From Przewalskia tangutica (taxonomy: Eukaryota; Streptophyta; Magnoliopsida; Solanales; Solanaceae), in the NCBI GenBank assembly GCA_029844215.1, contig CM056728.1, positions 61,667,789-61,731,788 on the forward strand: DNA of 64,000 bases, given 5' to 3'. The translations under genes and the position numbers were made by a program. Positions 60,141 through 64,000 of the stretch are shown one piece after another. The notes below the pieces were generated by a model. It was not told where the DNA came from and ran no database searches. It saw only the letters and a program-made list of their open reading frames with translations. The first letter of the stretch is position 1, and each line of letters begins with the position of its first letter.

Positions 60141-60510
60141 ATGTCACATGGACATGTCTACACCGATGCAGAATTCCGGGGGCATGTGGCCATGCGGCAG
60201 GGTTGATTACCTGATATATTGTTATTGTGGTTACATGGACATGTCTACACCGAAGCAGTCGGGCGTGTGGCCATGCGGGGTTAATCACCCAGTATTATTG
60301 TTGATAATGTCACTTGGACGTGTCTACACCGATGCAGAATTCCGGGGGCATGTGGCCATGGGGCATTGTTATTATTGTTGTTAATGTCACATGGACGTGT
60401 CTACACCGATGCAGAATTCCGGGGGCATGTGGCCATGGGGCATTGTTATTAGTGTTGCATCATGGACATGTCTACACCGATGCAGAATTCCGGGGGCATG
60501 CGGCCATAAT
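60141..60510 (+). repeat. Minisatellite in Z LTR, five units
   Basis: Units of 70-88 bases carrying TGTCTACACCGATGCAGAAT and CCGGGGGCATGTGGCCATG. Unit cores near 60151, 60239, 60317, 60394 and 60464. This array is homologous to those in E (plus) and X (reverse complement). Confidence 0.85.
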
Positions 60511-60718
60511 GCGAACACGATTGATGTTGTGGGCGTGAGACCCATAGTTATATTTGAGTGATGACTTGAGGGCGTGAGTCCCTGACTTGACATGACTGCT
60601 TTTATGTTGTGAACTGTAGTTTTGTTATCATACATGTCTCCTGTTTTTATATAGACTGTTATGATTTCATTCTGATATTTCTGATTTCACATACTTGGTA
60701 CTGTTATCGACCTCGCCG

Positions 60719-60900
60719 GGGCTGCGTTCATGCCGCAGGTAGGAGTACATCGGTAGTGGATCCTCGCTCATAGGATCACAGTTCAGCGTATTGGGAAGCT
60801 CCGTTTCTCCGGAGGCTTATTCTTTGGTATGTGTTCCCTGAGTTGTAGGTTCTTGTACATTCAGGGGTATGGCGGGGCCCTGTCCCGTCATGGTTGTTGT
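60719..60900 (+). other. Cluster of R/U5 hairpins in Z
   Basis: Four successive short inverted repeats: CTGCG/CGCAG, GGATCCT/AGGATC, AAGCTCC (60796-60802) / GGAGGCTT (60811-60818) and TATGGCGGG/CCCGTCAT. All other LTRs have the same series in the same order, some with paired base changes. Confidence 0.55.
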
Positions 60901-61131
60901 AAATCTTAGAGGTCTGTAGTACTGTTGTGGGCAGGGTTGTAAAAAGGATTAAACTGTTCGGGTTTTATGTATATATACAGAAGGCAACTGTTTTTGGTTG
61001 GCCTGTTTTATGATCATATATCTTGTTTCATGTTTATGTTTTATTTTCCGCTGGTTTTCTCTGATGTTGTATCACTAGGGTGCCCGGGGTAAGGCACCAG
61101 TCACGGGCCCGGGATCGGGTCGTGACAAAAG

Positions 61132-61143
61132 TGGTATCAGAGC
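61132..61143 (+). other. Primer binding site of Z, intact
   Basis: TGGTATCAGAGC, full match to the complement of the plant initiator Met-tRNA 3' end, following LTR plus AAAG. Confidence 0.92.
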
Positions 61144-61333
61144 AGTTAATCCTCGGAAGGTGTCTACAGACCGTGTCTAGTAGAGTCTTGATTATCGATG
61201 TGTTGTGCACCACATCTATAATCAGGAGGCTATAGGACATTTAGGATTGGTTTCCATTCTTCTCATTCTGAGATCGTGCCTTAGAGCTGTGTTGTAAGTT
61301 GGACCCCTCTGACGTATCTCGTTTTTACCAGTT

Positions 61334-62559
61334 ATGCCTCCGCGCAAGGCAACCAGAGCCCAGAAGGGCAAGACAGCCGAGGGTGCTGCTAGTGAGATAC
61401 AGAGGAGTACGAGGGCGCAGGCCTGGTGCTCGAGATTATGCTTGACGGCGGGTTTTGCGACGCCGCCGGCCAAGAAGTTTAGAGTCGGCGATGGCTGCTG
61501 AGACCACCGTACTGAGCCTCGTCCACGGCTGGAGCAGATGAGATGGGTACAAGGAGATGGCTCGCTGGCGGTCGTGGCGATATGAGGATAAATTTGGATC
61601 AGCCTGATTCGATTCGAGCACCAGCGGTACACCCCGAGCGAGATAGTTTGAGGCTACGGGACATTACGAGTCAGAGCCGCGAGTTTTATGGGTCGAGGCA
61701 CGAGGATGATCCGCAGGAGTTCATCCGGCGATTCTGGTCATGAGAGTGATCAAGGCCGGAGACCGAGTCGGTGGTCTTAGGTTCGCATCGGCCGCGTGAT
61801 ACCGCATGATCGTTTGATTCGTGGGAGTTGTCCCGGAGAGCATGCGCTTCAGCAGATGGACGAGTTCTCGAGGCATTCTCACTCACTTCTTACCTCCGCG
61901 GATGAGGAGGGCACGGTAAACAGATTTATGATCGAGGCGAGTGGGCGTACGGTTCGGGAGTACAACGTGGAGTTTGACTCGTTGGCTCGGTATGTCCCCG
62001 CTTTAGTGGCAACCATGGAGGATAGAGTGCACCGCTACGTCACCGGGCTAGATGATTACTTGACAGAGGCTTGTTCGAGTGTAGCTCTTGGTAGGCATGG
62101 ACATTGCCCGCACGCAGCTCATGCACTAGGATGTGAGGCACGAGAGGTCGGCGGAATGACCAAGATCGGCGAAAGAGGCGAACAACAGGTCCTTTGGTGA
62201 CTTTCGAGGCGGACCGCCAAGAAGATACTAGTTTTGTACCTCCGCCCCGCAGTGGTCCTCCACAACCTTGAGAGCATCCAGAGTATTCGGAGCGGTCGTG
62301 GCTCGAGGTTCGAGTTTCAGGAAGTAAGGGTGTTGGCCAGATGCGGTCACCCCTACCTCGGTGTGGTCGATGTGGTAGACCGCATTTCGGGGAGTGTCGT
62401 GGTGCCAAGGGAGCTTGTTACTTTTGCGGCCAGCAGGGCCATTTTGCGAGGAACTGTCCGACCAAGGGTAGCACGGATGTTACGACTCAGCCTTCAGGAT
62501 CAGTGGCTGGTTCATCACCTTCACTAGCTGTGCGCCCTGCAGGGCAGGACTGTGATTAG
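61334..62559 (+). pseudogene. gag: gag of Z with both zinc knuckles, frameshifted
   Basis: The ATG at 61334 opens MPPRKATRAQKGKTAEGAAS. FYGSRHEDDPQEFIRRF lies at about 61683-61737, VREYNVEFDSLARYVPALV at 61941-62005 and MEDRVHRYVTGLDDYLTEACSS near 62015-62075. The best zinc-knuckle pair in the window is at 62341-62559: CGRCGRPHFGEC, then CYFCGQQGHFARNC, a canonical C-X2-C-X4-H-X4-C. The protein ends PAGQDCD and a stop at 62559. The start and the knuckles are in different frames, so at least one shift separates them. Full-length gag would be about 400 residues. Confidence 0.87.
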
Positions 62560-63425
62560 AAAGCGGTAGAGACAGGTATATCCTTAACCCTCTAGAGTTT
62601 TGTATGCTGATGTGTTTAGTGTTATGTTCGGGTAGCTTTGTGCTAAAATGTGATTTAGGAACCTGGTTAGTGTAGAAGAGTAAGCCTGGGGGCGTGGTAA
62701 GTGTGAACCTTAGACTATTTCACGATTGAGACCTTAGAGGTAAGGTCGTCTTGTGTAAAAGATTTATTTTATGTTTGACCTTTATCAGTGTACGTAGTAT
62801 ACGTGGAGTTATTGTGGGGAATTCCTTGGGTTGTGTATAATGGAAGTAGTAGCTTTCATGATGTGAATTAGTAAGATTGTTCCGTTTCGAGGAGCAAGTA
62901 TTGGCGCGATTGTGGGTCGGGTTGATGGCCGCTCGCGGGTCGACCCGCAGCCCGGTTTTGGGTGGGGTCAGTTCTGGGTGGTCCCGCCAGGTGGTAGGGT
63001 CACGAGGATGCTAGGCCCCAGTTTAGTTGACCATCTTATGAGTTCGTGGTTATGTTCGACCAGAAGCGGTTCGTGAAGGCCGGGAATGGCCTTAAAGAAG
63101 ATTGAGGTTAGTAAGATGACCAAGTTTGGAGGTAGTGACTCCACAGTTTTGAGAACTGAAGCGATGACTGAAGTATGGCACGTCCTGAGTGACACTAGAA
63201 CCTCAGGGATCGCATGCAGTTCGGTACCATTTGTTGGGTCGCCGGAGTGACACTAGAACCTCGCGGCAAAGTGACAAAAGTGGTATCGCACGACGAGTAA
63301 GGAAGGAAGGGAACGTGTGTTATTTTCGTGGCCAAGCTGTGGCATTGGCAACTTGTTAGAGGAACTTCATCGATATCCGTCTTGAGAAGGAACATTCGGG
63401 ACGAATGTTTCTAAGGAGGGAAGAA
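62560..63425 (+). other. 3' noncoding block, ectopic PBS-like piece, hairpin and polypurine tract of Z
   Basis: The conserved block at 62700-63160 includes the AAGGCC/GGCCTT hairpin at 63076-63093. Bases 63180-63290 hold two copies of GTGACACTAGAACCTC, the second followed by AAGTGACAAAAGTGGTATC, an LTR-end/PBS junction out of place. Then hairpin AACATTCG (63391-63398) / CGAATGTT (63402-63409) and purine tract AAGGAGGGAAGAA (63413-63425). Confidence 0.75.
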
Positions 63426-64000
63426 TGTTATACCCCGTATTTCCAGAGTATGTACGTGGAGACGTACGTACAAAAATTTGAGACTTAAAGTTTGGCATAG
63501 GTTCGAAATTTGTGCACAACACCCGACAGAGTTTTTGGCGAAACGTTTTTACAGAGCTTGCGTAGGGAAAATTCCGGCTATGTCGTTTTGTATTTTTGCG
63601 GATTTTTCCGAGCGACGGAACATTTTTGGGCCAACGAGAGGGTGACACTTGTCACCCTCAAGTGGACGCCTTAGGGGCGGTTTGGCCTTGGCCGATTGGT
63701 GCCATGTTTTGTGCAATGTTTTGTGCAATGTTTTGTGGCTTGTTTTGTGGAGTAGGGACTAGGGGGCACTTGGGCACATCTTGGCCTTACACTTGCCTTG
63801 CACATGGCTTAATCTTGGCCATTGGTTGGCTTTTGGTTTTCCTATAAATACCCCCCCTTAGTGATGAACTTATTCATCCACTCCTCACTTTGTCTAAGCC
63901 TTGAAAACTCTCCCTCCCCTCTTGAGTTGTTCTCGTCCTAAGCCTTCCCCCTCCCCCCTTTGAGTGGCCTTGTGGCCGAGAGCTTCCCCCTCCCCCCTTA
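63426..64000 (+). repeat. 3' LTR of Z (partial)
   Basis: TGTTATACCCCGTATTTCC onward, matching the 5' LTR to the end of the window. The visible differences are a short patch at 63524-63545 and variable C runs after 63945. TATA at 63841-63854. Confidence 0.92.

Larger units (their letters stand above)
57758..61127 (+). repeat. 5' LTR of Z, 3370 bp
   Basis: TGTTATACCCCGTATTTCC to GGTCGTGACA. Contains the U3 palindrome, TATA box, paired C run (58905-58917) and G run (58963-58974), the 200-base module (59465-59645), a five-unit minisatellite and terminal hairpins. It is the least damaged LTR in its GC-rich parts, so it serves as the reference for the others. Confidence 0.93.
57758..64000 (+). mobile_element. 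Element Z: youngest gag-only element, cut by right window edge
   Basis: 5' LTR 57758-61127, internal 61128-63425, 3' LTR from 63426 to beyond the window. The visible LTR halves are nearly identical: about 250 bases around 57932-58183 and 63596-63847 match without change. The PBS is intact. Left flank GTTTT (57753-57757) is the expected target duplication. The internal region has gag and the 3' noncoding block only. Confidence 0.92.

Noticed and set aside
60148..60540. Several overlapping open frames with repeated MDMSTPMQNSGG-like peptides
   Set aside because: They are translations of the minisatellite in the LTR; the same occurs at 35690-36090, 41320-41630 and 54110-54470. No start context or homology supports a protein.

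Overview
The window is a block of plant repetitive DNA built almost entirely from nested Ty3/gypsy LTR retrotransposons. I see no host gene, no tRNA or rRNA gene, no CRISPR array and no sign of a prokaryote. Reverse transcriptase (FIDD box), retropepsin, RNase H, an HHCC/DDE integrase, a C-terminal chromodomain-like tail and a primer binding site for initiator Met-tRNA point to Tekay/Del-type chromoviruses of a dicot. Some integrase and RNase H wording resembles elements of Solanaceae, but that host guess is weak.

Layout, with element names used throughout. A (minus, 1-4997, continues left) lies in B. B (minus, 4998-8013 visible) is an old rearranged fragment with protease and RNase H remnants. 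C (minus, spans 8014-29781) is inserted in the LTR of B. D (plus, 8535-18671) is a gag-pol element in the 3' LTR of C. S (plus, 21923-25809) is a solo LTR in the C internal region with target duplication TTATC. X (minus, spans 29782-56429) is inserted in the 5' LTR of C. E (plus, 33432-42115, duplication TTAAC) and F (plus, 42996-52634, duplication TCGAT) lie inside X. Y (minus LTR, 56430-57757) interrupts the 5' LTR of X. Z (plus, 57758 to beyond 64000) interrupts Y. The chain B>C>X>Y>Z is five levels deep, and the missing halves of the LTRs of Y, X, C and B should lie to the right of the window.

Two kinds of element occur. D and F carry gag, protease, RT, RNase H, integrase and a chromodomain-like tail with LTRs of about 2.4-2.6 kb. 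A, C, E, X and Z carry at most gag, followed by a conserved 0.5-0.9 kb noncoding block; their LTRs (3.1-3.4 kb where complete) are longer than the internal region (1.7-2.3 kb). They share LTR termini, PBS, a hairpin next to the polypurine tract and gag motifs with D and F. The natural reading is that gag-only elements are mobilised by gag-pol relatives, as in described TR-GAG elements.

Every coding region is broken by stops and frameshifts. The breaks are mostly short indels at CAG/CTG, CCGG and G/C runs, while AT-rich stretches of paired LTRs stay identical. That pattern suggests long-read consensus error at methylated CHG/CG sites as much as real decay, so 'pseudogene' here describes the sequence as given. 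Other features of note: covarying hairpins near the 3' end of every LTR, a hairpin before the polypurine tract, a palindrome in U3, a second LTR-end/PBS-like junction inside X and Z, and a shared gag-core deletion with a doubled zinc knuckle in A and C.
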